A stretch of 64,000 nt of DNA from BACL11 sp945865535. Lineage in GTDB: Bacteria; Bacteroidota; Bacteroidia; Flavobacteriales; BACL11. The notes beneath the pieces were generated by a model. The model was not told the DNA's origin and made no database searches. It was given only the letters and a program-made list of their open reading frames with translations. Positions 24,536 through 32,726 of the stretch are shown piece by piece. The stretch spans positions 1-64,000 of the forward strand of contig CANNBA010000007.1 of the NCBI GenBank assembly GCA_947502765.1, read 5' to 3'. Within the stretch, counting starts at the first letter, position 1. Each line of letters starts with the position of its first letter. The translations under genes and the position numbers were made by a program.

Positions 24536-25768
24536 ATGAAATTTGAAGATTTAAGCTTACATCCAACTTTACTAAAAGCGATAAAAGACCAAAACTATAT
24601 TACTCCAACTGCAATCCAAATCCAAGCAATTCCATTAATACTTAACAGTAAAGATGTGCTTGGATCTGCACAAACGGGCACTGGCAAAACTGCTGCCTTT
24701 GCACTACCTATTTTACACCATTTAATACATGAAAAGCAAGACAATTCCAAACCAAAAATAAAAGCCCTGATCGTTACTCCAACTCGTGAGCTAGCTATTC
24801 AGATTGGGGAGAATTTTACCGCTTATTCAAAGTATACTAATATTAGAAATACTGTAGTCTTTGGCGGAGTAAATCAAGGGCCTCAAACCGATATGCTTAA
24901 TAAAGGAGTTGATATTTTAATTGCTACAACCGGAAGATTGCTGGATTTGATGGGGCAAGGATTTATTTCTTTAAAAGATGTTTCTTATTTTGTGTTAGAT
25001 GAGGCGGACAGAATGCTCGATATGGGATTTATTCATGATATTAAAAAACTATTGGAAAAACTCCCAAGAGAACGACAGTCATTGTTTTTTTCTGCAACTA
25101 TGCCGGATACTATTTTAAAGCTCTCCAACACAATTTTAAAACACCCCGAAAAAGTTGCTGCACATCAAGTTTCTACTACTGCCGAAACAATTAAACAATT
25201 TATTTATTACACTAATAAAAATGATAAAAAGGACTTATTACATCATATTCTGAAAGATAAAAACATAAAACAAATTTTGGTGTTTTCAAGAACCAAGCAT
25301 GGCGCAGACAGGATTGCTAAAAATTTAAAAACCCAAAATATTAATACGGCAGCAATTCATGGAGATAAAACACAAACTCAGCGACAAAAAGCGTTACAAG
25401 CTTTTAAAAATGCTGAGGTCAGGGTATTAGTAGCTACCGATATTGCAGCAAGAGGAATTGATATTGATAAATTAAGCTATGTACTTAATTATGATATCCC
25501 TAATGAGCCGGAAACCTATGTTCACAGGATAGGAAGATGCGGAAGGGCTGGAGAGCAGGGGGTTTCTATTTCCATTTGTGAGACAGAGGAAAATGGATAT
25601 GCAAAAGATATTGAAAAGTTAATAAAGCAAAAAATAGAGGAGGTAAAAAACCATCCTTTTCCTCAAACCGATAGCCCTATGAACGCTCAGCAGAAAAAAG
25701 AGTTCGAGAAGGAAAAGCAAAAAAGGAAACAAGATTTTTTCGCCAATAGAAATAAAAAAAGAAAATGA
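24536..25768 (+). CDS. rhlE: DEAD-box RNA helicase, RhlE-type
   Basis: 410 aa. All helicase motifs are visible in order: the Q motif YITPTAIQIQAIP, motif I AQTGTGKT, Ia PTRELA, GG, Ib TTGR, motif II DEAD (VLDEADRMLDMGF), motif III SAT, then the second RecA domain with VFSRTKHGADRIA, HGDKTQTQRQ, VLVATDIAARGIDI and HRIGRCGRAG. The basic tail (KKEFEKEKQKRKQDFFANRNKKRK) fits RNA binding. It probably acts in rRNA maturation or cold adaptation. The stop overlaps the next ATG (ATGA), so the CpcT-like lipoprotein is co-transcribed. Confidence 0.95.
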   Translation: MKFEDLSLHPTLLKAIKDQNYITPTAIQIQAIPLILNSKDVLGSAQTGTGKTAAFALPILHHLIHEKQDNSKPKIKALIVTPTRELAIQIGENFTAYSKYTNIRNTVVFGGVNQGPQTDMLNKGVDILIATTGRLLDLMGQGFISLKDVSYFVLDEADRMLDMGFIHDIKKLLEKLPRERQSLFFSATMPDTILKLSNTILKHPEKVAAHQVSTTAETIKQFIYYTNKNDKKDLLHHILKDKNIKQILVFSRTKHGADRIAKNLKTQNINTAAIHGDKTQTQRQKALQAFKNAEVRVLVATDIAARGIDIDKLSYVLNYDIPNEPETYVHRIGRCGRAGEQGVSISICETEENGYAKDIEKLIKQKIEEVKNHPFPQTDSPMNAQQKKEFEKEKQKRKQDFFANRNKKRK

Positions 25769-26424
25769 ATTTCAATTTAATTGGAGTAATTTCTGCTACG
25801 ATTTTTTCATTAGGAATTACTTTTCTTTTTACTGGCTGTTCAAGCACGAATATTACAACAAGCACAAGTAATAATCACGAACTACAAAAATTTTCTAGTT
25901 TTCTTATCGGTGAATTTTCTAGCAAAGACCAAGCTGAAGAGGATAGCGCATATTTCAATATTTATTTATCCATGAGCAGAATCTGGGAAAATGACAAAGA
26001 AGCAATATGGCTCTATGTGGAACAAGCAATGGATGAAAGAAAAGATAAGCCCTATCGCCAAAGGGTATATAAACTTGGGAATCCCCAGAAAAATGTCTTC
26101 ACAAGCGACATTTACACCATCCGAAATCAAGAGCTATTTATCGGTTTGCAAAATGACAAAACAAAAAAAGATTCGCTTATCCCAAGCATGATAGAACTAA
26201 AAGAAGGGTGTACGGTGACAATGAAAAAAATGATTGGCCTGTATTCCGGTGGAACTGATGCAGATAAATGTCCTTCCAATTTAAGAGGTGCATCCTTTGC
26301 GACAACCAAGATCACATTAAAAGAAAATACTCTTGAGTCATGGGATCAAGGTTTCGACAAGAACGGTGTTCAAGTGTGGGGTGCTACAAAAGGAGGATAT
26401 AGATTCGTTAGAATTAAGAATTAG
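25765..26424 (+). CDS. CpcT/CpeT family lipoprotein (phycobilin lyase homologue)
   Basis: 219 aa. The signal peptide ends in lipobox LFTGC near residue 25. The body matches the CpcT/CpeT family throughout: SFLIGEFSSKDQAEEDSAYFN, AIWLYVEQAMDERKDKPYRQR, EGCTVTMKKMIGLYSGGT, LRGASFATTKI and SWDQGFDKNGVQVWGATKGGY. In cyanobacteria these lyases attach phycocyanobilin to phycobiliproteins. Here there is no phycobiliprotein, and the protein carries a lipoprotein signal, so a different ligand or a structural role is likely. The 10-stranded barrel should be conserved. ATG 25765 overlaps the rhlE stop by 4 nt. Confidence 0.9.
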   Translation: MNFNLIGVISATIFSLGITFLFTGCSSTNITTSTSNNHELQKFSSFLIGEFSSKDQAEEDSAYFNIYLSMSRIWENDKEAIWLYVEQAMDERKDKPYRQRVYKLGNPQKNVFTSDIYTIRNQELFIGLQNDKTKKDSLIPSMIELKEGCTVTMKKMIGLYSGGTDADKCPSNLRGASFATTKITLKENTLESWDQGFDKNGVQVWGATKGGYRFVRIKN

Positions 26425-26449
26425 GAAAACCAAGAAAATCCATTAAATT

Positions 26450-27739
26450 CTAACTATTCATCAACTCTTCTATTTCTTCTGCCTCAATCGGAATATTTTT
26501 CATTAAGTCGTCAGGTCCATTTGCCCTAACTAAAATATCATTTTCCAATCTAATTCCTAAACCTTCTTCTTGAATGTAAATTCCAGGTTCGCAGGTAAAT
26601 ACCATACCTTCTTTCATTGGCCAGTCCAAATTGCCCACATCATGCACGTCTAAACCTAAATAATGTGAGGTTCCGTGCATAAAGTACTTTTTGTACAATG
26701 GTTTTTCGCCATCTTGTTTTTGAACATCATGCTTGTCCAAAAGGCCTAATTTTATAAGCTCTAATTCCATTATTCTTCCTACTTCTTTATTATAATCTTT
26801 AAACATTGTACCTGGAGTAAGCATTTTGATTGCTTCTTTCATTACATGCAGCACTGAATTATACACTGCTTTTTGCCTTTGTGAAAACCTACCATTTACC
26901 GGTACAGTTCTGGTAAAATCAGATGCGTAATTGGCATATTCAGCCCCAAAATCCATCAGCACCATATCGCCATCTTTACATTCTTTGTTGTTTTCTATAT
27001 AATGTAAAACACAAGAATCAATACCGGATCCAATAATTGGTTGGAAAGCAAATCCATTGGATCTATTGCTTAAAAATTCATGGATTAATTCTGCTTCAAT
27101 TTCATATTCCATAACCCCTGGCTTAATCATTGGCAAAATTCTTCTAAATCCTTTTTCGGTAATGTTACAAGCATTTTGAATTAACTCAATCTCTACTTCT
27201 GATTTTATCGATCTTAATTCGTGCATAATTGGAGCAACTTCTTTTATCAGTTTATTGGAAAATTTTTCCCCAATCATATTTCTAAACCTATCATCTCTTG
27301 TTTGTACTTTAGATGCGGCGCGGATATGGATGTTTTTATTAAGGTAAATAGCATCTGCTTTTGAGATGAGTTCAGCAAGCTTATCATCTAACTCATTTAA
27401 CCAAAAAACTGTTTTTATACCAGATGTTTTTAGGGCTCCTTCTTTGGTGAGTTTTGCGCCCTCCCAAATTGCAATGTGCTCATTAGTTTCCTTTAAAAAT
27501 AAAACTTCCCGCATATTTTTATAAGGATGATTTGGGGAAATTATTAGAACGCTTTCCTCTTGATCTACCCCACTTAACCAAAACAAATCATTATTTTGTC
27601 TAAAAGGCATGGTGCCATCAGCATTGGTAGGCATTATATCATTGGCATTAAAAATAGCGATATCATTGCCTGTTATTTTAGTATTAAATAATCCTCTATT
27701 TTTTATAAATAATTGATTGTTAATTGGTAAGTATTTCAT
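26450..27739 (-). CDS. pepP: Xaa-Pro aminopeptidase (aminopeptidase P, M24B)
   Basis: 429 aa. An N-terminal creatinase-like domain is followed by the pita-bread metallopeptidase domain. The five metal ligands are visible: Asp in LMDFGAEYANY, Asp in SDFTRTVPVNG, His in HGTSHYLGLDVHD, Glu in TCEPGIYI and Glu in IRLENDILV. It removes N-terminal residues before proline, in the cytoplasm. A TATTTTTG box on the minus strand lies about 22 nt upstream. Confidence 0.95.
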   Translation of the reverse strand: MKYLPINNQLFIKNRGLFNTKITGNDIAIFNANDIMPTNADGTMPFRQNNDLFWLSGVDQEESVLIISPNHPYKNMREVLFLKETNEHIAIWEGAKLTKEGALKTSGIKTVFWLNELDDKLAELISKADAIYLNKNIHIRAASKVQTRDDRFRNMIGEKFSNKLIKEVAPIMHELRSIKSEVEIELIQNACNITEKGFRRILPMIKPGVMEYEIEAELIHEFLSNRSNGFAFQPIIGSGIDSCVLHYIENNKECKDGDMVLMDFGAEYANYASDFTRTVPVNGRFSQRQKAVYNSVLHVMKEAIKMLTPGTMFKDYNKEVGRIMELELIKLGLLDKHDVQKQDGEKPLYKKYFMHGTSHYLGLDVHDVGNLDWPMKEGMVFTCEPGIYIQEEGLGIRLENDILVRANGPDDLMKNIPIEAEEIEELMNS

Positions 27740-27761
27740 TGTTGTAAGATTTTAAAGCCTC

Positions 27762-27769
27762 AAAAATAA
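27762..27769 (-). promoter_or_regulatory. Predicted -7 box for pepP
   Basis: TATTTTTG on the minus strand matches TAnnTTTG, 22 nt before ATG 27739. Confidence 0.35.
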
Positions 27770-27849
27770 TTAAAATCTTCAGTAATCTGTAATCATTCGG
27801 TATTAGAATTTATGTACTATAGAATAAGTGTTTTTAAAATTTTGAGCCG

Positions 27850-27857
27850 TATATTTG
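27850..27857 (+). promoter_or_regulatory. Predicted -7 box for sdhCAB
   Basis: TATATTTG matches TAnnTTTG and ends 25 nt before ATG 27883. It lies in the divergent region shared with pepP. Confidence 0.45.
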
Positions 27858-27882
27858 CCTTTTAATATTATAACTTTATAAA

Positions 27883-28563
27883 ATGAGTAATGGATTATCA
27901 ACTTCTTCTATAGGAAGAAAATTTTTAATGGCTCTTTCTGGTTTTTTTATGTTGTTATTTTTAACGCAACATTTAGTAATTAACTTACTTTCTGTCATTA
28001 GCCCAAATTCTTTTAATAATACCGCTCATTTTATGGGAACCAATCCCCTTATTCAATTTGTGATGCAGCCAATATTAATACTGGGGTTTTTATTTCATCT
28101 AGCTATGGGGATGTATTTGGACTTTAAAAATCGTGCGGCTAGACCAATAAAATACGCTATGGATAACCCATCTGAAAATTCTAATTGGATGAGTAGAAAT
28201 ATGTTGATTACTGGAATTATGGTACTGCTTTTTCTAGGGCTTCATTTTTATGATTTCTGGATTCCTGAAATAAACACAAAATTTATTCAAGGCGATTGGT
28301 CGGGATTACAAAATGGGGAGTTTAGATATTGGGAAGAGTTACATCATAAATTTCAGAACTCCATTAGAGTTGCAATCTATTGTGGTGCTTTTGTCTTTCT
28401 TGGTTTGCATTTAGCCCATGGATTTCAATCCGCTTTTCAGTCAGTTGGATTTAACCATAATCAATATACTCCATTAATTAAAAAATTAGCAAACATCTAT
28501 GCAGTCTTAGTGCCAGCTGGATTTATTTTTATTGCACTATTTCATAACCTTACTTCATACTAA
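27883..28563 (+). CDS. sdhC: Succinate dehydrogenase cytochrome b subunit
   Basis: 226 aa with five membrane helices, the Bacteroidota/epsilon-type (SdhC/FrdC fused anchor, di-haem) form. Conserved segments are KFLMALSGFFMLLFLTQHLVINL with a haem His, QPILILGFLFHLAMGMYLDFKNR with another, and FVFLGLHLAHGFQSAFQSVG with a third. It anchors SdhAB and passes electrons to menaquinone. It is first in sdhCAB; the gap to sdhA is only 10 nt. Confidence 0.95.
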   Translation: MSNGLSTSSIGRKFLMALSGFFMLLFLTQHLVINLLSVISPNSFNNTAHFMGTNPLIQFVMQPILILGFLFHLAMGMYLDFKNRAARPIKYAMDNPSENSNWMSRNMLITGIMVLLFLGLHFYDFWIPEINTKFIQGDWSGLQNGEFRYWEELHHKFQNSIRVAIYCGAFVFLGLHLAHGFQSAFQSVGFNHNQYTPLIKKLANIYAVLVPAGFIFIALFHNLTSY

Positions 28564-28573
28564 AAAGTATACT

Positions 28574-30589
28574 ATGTCAATTTTAGATTCTAAAATACCC
28601 GCAGGCCCTTTAAAAGATAAGTGGACAAGTCATAAAAATAATATCAATTTAGTTAGCCCAGCAAATAAGCGAAACATTGATATTATTGTTGTGGGCACAG
28701 GTTTAGCAGGCGCATCTGCAGCTGCATCTCTTGCGGAAATGGGATATAATGTAAAAGCGTTTTGCTACCAAGATTCTCCAAGAAGAGCTCATTCAATTGC
28801 AGCCCAAGGAGGAATAAATGCCGCTAAGAACTACCAAAATGACGGAGATTCTATTTACCGTCTTTTTTATGATACCGTTAAAGGAGGAGATTACAGATCT
28901 AGAGAGGCAAATGTTCATAGATTAGCGGAGGTTTCAGGCAATATTATTGATCAATGTGTTGCTCAGGGAGTCCCTTTTGGAAGAGATTATGGAGGGCTTT
29001 TAGATAATCGTTCATTTGGAGGAGTTTTAGTATCTAGAACTTTTTATGCTAAAGGACAAACAGGTCAGCAGCTTTTACTTGGTGCTTATTCAGCTATGAA
29101 TAGGCAAATTGGAAAAGGCAAGATTAAAATGTTTAATAGACATGAAATGGTTGAGCTTGTAAAAGTAGATGGTAAGGCTAGAGGAATTATTGCAAGGGAT
29201 TTAGAAACAGGAGCCTTAGAACGACATTCGGCTCATGCAGTTGTTATTGCAAGTGGAGGATATGGAAATGTATTTTTCTTATCTACAAATGCTATGGGAT
29301 CTAATGCGTCTGCTGCTTGGAAAATACATAAAAAAGGTGCTTATTTTGCCAATCCTTGCTATACTCAAATTCATCCAACTTGCATTCCAAGAAGTGGGGA
29401 ACATCAATCAAAACTTACCTTAATGTCGGAGTCTTTAAGAAATGACGGCAGAATATGGGTTCCTAAAAATATAGAGGATGCTAGATCAATAAGAGAAGGA
29501 AAATTAAAACCCACCGATATAACTGAAGAAAATAGAGATTATTACTTAGAGAGAAGATATCCTGCATTTGGGAATTTAGTGCCTAGAGATATCGCATCAA
29601 GAGCTGCAAAAGAAATATGTGATGCTGGTTATGGGATTAATAATACTGGAGAAGCTGTCTATTTAGATTTTGCTTCAGCAATTAAAAGGTATGGAGAACA
29701 ACAAGCAGCAATTTCAAGATTAGAAAATCCATCAGAAGAAGCGATTTTAAAATTAGGGGAGACTATAATTGCAGCAAAATATGGAAATCTTTTTCAGATG
29801 TATGAAAAAATTGTTGCGGAAAATCCTTATAAAACTCCAATGATGATTTATCCTGCTGTACATTACACTATGGGAGGCGTTTGGGTGGATTACAATTTGA
29901 TGACGACTATAGAGGGATGTTATTGTATTGGAGAAGCCAATTTTTCAGAGCATGGAGCTAACCGATTAGGAGCTTCTGCACTCATGCAAGGATTAGCAGA
30001 TGGTTATTTTGTTTTGCCTTACACAATAGGAGATTATCTTTCCAATGAAATTAGAACTGGAAAAATAGCTACAGATACCCCTGAGTTTATTTCAGCTGAG
30101 AAGGAAGTTTCAGATAGAATTGAACGATTAATGGCTGTTAAAGGGACTAAATCGGTAGATTATTTTCACAAACTTTTAGGTAAAATAATGTGGGATTATG
30201 TTGGCATGGCAAGAAATGAAGAGGGGCTTAACAAAGCAATACTTGAGATAAAAAAAATCCGAAATGATTTTTGGAATGATGTTAGAATTCCAGGAGATAA
30301 AAATTCGTTAAATGCAGAATTAGACAAAGCAGGGAGAGTGGCTGATTTTTTAGAATTAGGAGAGCTTTTTGCAAAAGATGCACTACATAGAAAAGAAAGT
30401 TGTGGTGGGCATTTTCGAGAAGAGTCAGTGGAATTAGATGGTCCCCAAAAAGGAGAGGCTAAACGAAATGACAAAGATTTCTCATATGTTGCCGCTTGGG
30501 AATATAAAGACAACCCCTCAAATGCGATAATTCATAAAGAAGAATTAACGTTTAATGATATTGAATTAAAACAAAGATCTTATAAATAG
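28574..30589 (+). CDS. sdhA: Succinate dehydrogenase flavoprotein subunit
   Basis: 671 aa from ATG 28574 (MSILDSKIPAGPLKDKW). An in-frame start at 28532 would overlap sdhC and lacks family residues. FAD-binding VVGTGLAGASAAASLAEMG opens the domain, AHSIAAQGGINA contains the His used for covalent FAD, and HYTMGGVWVDY and GANRLGASALMQGLADG follow. The length and the SILDSKIP start fit the menaquinone-linked SdhA/FrdA of Bacteroidota, in which the complex works in the oxidative citric acid cycle. Confidence 0.97.
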   Translation: MSILDSKIPAGPLKDKWTSHKNNINLVSPANKRNIDIIVVGTGLAGASAAASLAEMGYNVKAFCYQDSPRRAHSIAAQGGINAAKNYQNDGDSIYRLFYDTVKGGDYRSREANVHRLAEVSGNIIDQCVAQGVPFGRDYGGLLDNRSFGGVLVSRTFYAKGQTGQQLLLGAYSAMNRQIGKGKIKMFNRHEMVELVKVDGKARGIIARDLETGALERHSAHAVVIASGGYGNVFFLSTNAMGSNASAAWKIHKKGAYFANPCYTQIHPTCIPRSGEHQSKLTLMSESLRNDGRIWVPKNIEDARSIREGKLKPTDITEENRDYYLERRYPAFGNLVPRDIASRAAKEICDAGYGINNTGEAVYLDFASAIKRYGEQQAAISRLENPSEEAILKLGETIIAAKYGNLFQMYEKIVAENPYKTPMMIYPAVHYTMGGVWVDYNLMTTIEGCYCIGEANFSEHGANRLGASALMQGLADGYFVLPYTIGDYLSNEIRTGKIATDTPEFISAEKEVSDRIERLMAVKGTKSVDYFHKLLGKIMWDYVGMARNEEGLNKAILEIKKIRNDFWNDVRIPGDKNSLNAELDKAGRVADFLELGELFAKDALHRKESCGGHFREESVELDGPQKGEAKRNDKDFSYVAAWEYKDNPSNAIIHKEELTFNDIELKQRSYK

Positions 30590-30594
30590 AAATT

Positions 30595-31341
30595 ATGAAT
30601 TTCACTTTAAAAGTTTGGAGACAAAAAAATAGAGAAGAAAAAGGCGGATTGGAAAGCTATAATATTTCGGGAATTTCTGAACATTCTTCATTTTTAGAAA
30701 TGCTAGATGTTATGAATGAACAGCTGATAAGTGAAGGAAATACCCCAATTGCTTTTGATCACGATTGTCGAGAAGGAATATGTGGAAGCTGTTCCCTTTA
30801 CATAAATGGAGAGGCTCATGGTCCTGACAGAAAAGTTACTACTTGTCAATTGCATATGCGTATGTTTAAAGATGGTGAAACTATTTATATTGAACCATGG
30901 CGTTCTGCCGCAATGCCAATAATTAAGGATCTAGTTGTGGATCGATCTTCTTTTGATAGAATTCAGCAAGCAGGAGGATTCATTTCGGTAAATACTTCTG
31001 GGAACACTCAAGATGCCAATGCATTACCCATTCCTAAAATGAATGCAGATAAAGCATTTGATGTTGCCGCATGTATTGGTTGTGGGGCTTGTGTTGCTAC
31101 TTGTAAAAATTCTTCTGCAATGTTATTTGTAGCTGCTAAAGTTTCTCAATTTGCATACTTACCTCAAGGTCAAGTTGAAGCAAAACAGAGAGTTTTAAAT
31201 ATGGTAGAACAAATGGATAAAGAAGGATTTGGTAATTGTACCAACACTGGAGCATGTGAAATTGAATGCCCAAAAAGTATCTCTATTGAATATATCGCTA
31301 AAATGAATAGGGAATATTTATCAGCTTCTTATTCAGAATAA
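30595..31341 (+). CDS. sdhB: Succinate dehydrogenase iron-sulfur subunit
   Basis: 248 aa, 5 nt after sdhA. The [2Fe-2S] ligands are in DCREGICGSCSLYING with the fourth Cys in KVTTCQLH. The [4Fe-4S] and [3Fe-4S] ligands are in CIGCGACVATCKNSS and NTGACEIECPKSI. It carries electrons from the flavoprotein to the membrane anchor. Expression of these cluster proteins depends on the SUF system encoded at 35144. Confidence 0.97.
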   Translation: MNFTLKVWRQKNREEKGGLESYNISGISEHSSFLEMLDVMNEQLISEGNTPIAFDHDCREGICGSCSLYINGEAHGPDRKVTTCQLHMRMFKDGETIYIEPWRSAAMPIIKDLVVDRSSFDRIQQAGGFISVNTSGNTQDANALPIPKMNADKAFDVAACIGCGACVATCKNSSAMLFVAAKVSQFAYLPQGQVEAKQRVLNMVEQMDKEGFGNCTNTGACEIECPKSISIEYIAKMNREYLSASYSE

Positions 31342-31392
31342 TAACTAGATTGAAATCTTACTTATGCTGACTTTTTTCTCATAATTTTTCTA

Positions 31393-31400
31393 TACGTTTG
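31393..31400 (+). promoter_or_regulatory. Predicted -7 box 4 nt before the hupE-like start codon
   Basis: TACGTTTG (TAnnTTTG) ends 4 nt before ATG 31405. A transcript starting about 5 nt downstream would have essentially no leader. Confidence 0.35.
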
Positions 31401-31404
31401 CTCT

Positions 31405-32235
31405 ATGAAAAAACTATCACTACTTCTACTACTTTTTATCCCTTTGCTTGGATGGTCTCATGGGGTCCCAGAATCAACAATTAATGCCATGGCTGATGCC
31501 TCATTAATTGATTTTATTTTTTTTGGTGCAGAACATATGCTTACGGGCTATGATCATATTTTATTTCTTATTGGGGTAGTATTTTTTCTCACCAATTTCC
31601 TTGATATTTTTAAATTCATAACCGCCTTTACGGTGGCACATTGTATCGTACTTATTTTTGCTACTTTTTACGGCATTACAGCCAATGCTTATTTAATTGA
31701 TGCAGTTATTGCTTTTAGTGTTATCTACAAAGGATTTGAAAACCTAGATGGCTTTAAAAAATGGTTTTCTATCAATGCTCCAAATTTAGTTTTAATGGTT
31801 TTTGTATTTGGCTTAATTCACGGATTTGGGCTATCTACAAAATTACAAGAGGTGGCAGCTGCAACAAGCATTCACTTATCTCTATCTCAAATATTATGCT
31901 TTAATTTAGGAGTTGAGGTAGGGCAAATTGCAGTATTAATAATCGTTTTTCCACTACTTTCAATGGTTAGGGGGAAGCTGTTTGACAAAGTTTCAAATTG
32001 GATATTAGTGGCAGCAGGAGTGTTATTGTTAATCTATCAACTTAATGGTTTTTTTACTGATAAAGGAAATCATCAACATCCCGTAAAAGAGCCCATTGAG
32101 CATTTCGAGCTCAATCATCACGAACATTCCCATGATGAATTACCTCATCAACATCACGCAGAAGATTCTGTTGAGCATCATGAGCACGATCATAACGAGC
32201 ATTCCCATGGTGATGGGCATTCGCATAGTCATTAG
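31405..32235 (+). CDS. HupE/UreJ family metal permease-like protein with histidine-rich tail
   Basis: 276 aa. A signal-like first helix ends in GWSHG. The core has about six membrane segments with the family motif GAEHMLTGYDHILFLIGV, AFTVAHCIVLI and FVFGLIHGFGLS, matching HupE/UreJ_2. The last 54 residues contain 19 histidines (HHEHSHDELPHQHH and similar), plus acids, a metal-binding tail. HupE/UreJ relatives are linked to nickel or cobalt supply for hydrogenase and urease. No hydrogenase or urease gene is present here. Cobalt for the B12-dependent NrdJ is one speculative link. The gene has its own promoter-like box and a terminator at 32342. Confidence 0.88.
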   Translation: MKKLSLLLLLFIPLLGWSHGVPESTINAMADASLIDFIFFGAEHMLTGYDHILFLIGVVFFLTNFLDIFKFITAFTVAHCIVLIFATFYGITANAYLIDAVIAFSVIYKGFENLDGFKKWFSINAPNLVLMVFVFGLIHGFGLSTKLQEVAAATSIHLSLSQILCFNLGVEVGQIAVLIIVFPLLSMVRGKLFDKVSNWILVAAGVLLLIYQLNGFFTDKGNHQHPVKEPIEHFELNHHEHSHDELPHQHHAEDSVEHHEHDHNEHSHGDGHSHSH

Positions 32236-32341
32236 AACGACTGATTCTAACCCGTTGTTATTTTATCTTTGATCGAAAGAACTTTTTTAGAGGAATATTT
32301 TGTTTTAGTTTGTAATTTACTACCCCTACTTTTTTAAATAA

Positions 32342-32365
32342 AAACCCACTCATTTGAGTGGGTTT
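32342..32365. terminator. Bidirectional terminator, left copy of flanking repeat
   Basis: An 11-bp perfect stem AAACCCACTCA / TGAGTGGGTTT with a 2-nt loop. It can end hupE-like transcription and, from the other side, the minus-strand YceI message. It is part of a 39-nt block (32345-32383) nearly repeated at 33856-33892. Confidence 0.85.
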
Positions 32366-32383
32366 ATTGTTAAGTGGGTCCTT
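32345..32383 (+). repeat. Direct repeat flanking the HxlR/YceI cassette, left copy
   Basis: The terminator core CCCACTCA..TGAGTGGG plus TTATT and AGTGGG(T)CCTT. It matches 33856-33892 at about 33 positions, with the loop inverted and two 1-nt indels. The conserved part extends beyond the hairpin. No ORF is visible between here and 32514. Confidence 0.6.
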
Positions 32384-32514
32384 TTATAAATTGTTAGTTA
32401 TTGTGTCTTATTTTGCTGCTCCAATAAAACTATATCTTCTTTTGATAAATACATATACAATAATATAAATAACCTCTTTAATGAATCAAGGGTTGATATT
32501 AATAATTACTTAGT

Positions 32515-32691
32515 TTAACTATTAACGGTATAGCTCCCTTGTGGATACTTACTTAGCCATCTACTTAATTGTTGTTGATTCCTTAAAGTAACAATAAGTT
32601 TATCAACCTTAAAAATAATAAGTGGCTTTATTGCCTTTAATTTTTGAAGATTTTTAATTTTTGTAGACTTTGAAATTCTTTTTTTTGACAT
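32515..32691 (-). CDS. Small basic protein of unknown function (58 aa)
   Basis: Complete 58-codon frame from ATG 32691 to TAA 32515. It begins MSKKRISKSTKIKNLQKLK, has a strongly basic first half, a short IIFKVDKLIVTLRN strand region, and ends WLSKYPQGSYTVNS. It follows the YceI gene on the same strand by 35 nt, so it could be translated from the YceI message. Its end is 132 nt before the left terminator copy (end 32383), reading leftward. I recognise no family. Its clean start, basic composition and sensible C-terminus favour a real gene. Confidence 0.45.
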   Translation of the reverse strand: MSKKRISKSTKIKNLQKLKAIKPLIIFKVDKLIVTLRNQQQLSRWLSKYPQGSYTVNS

Positions 32692-32726
32692 ACTATTTTT
32701 TTACAAATTCTGGTCTCTTCAAAAGC

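Noticed and set aside
32257..32290. Hairpin TCTTT-GATCG-AAAGA followed by a T-run after the hupE-like gene
   Set aside because: The stem is only 5 A/T-rich pairs; the strong terminator at 32342 is the better candidate.
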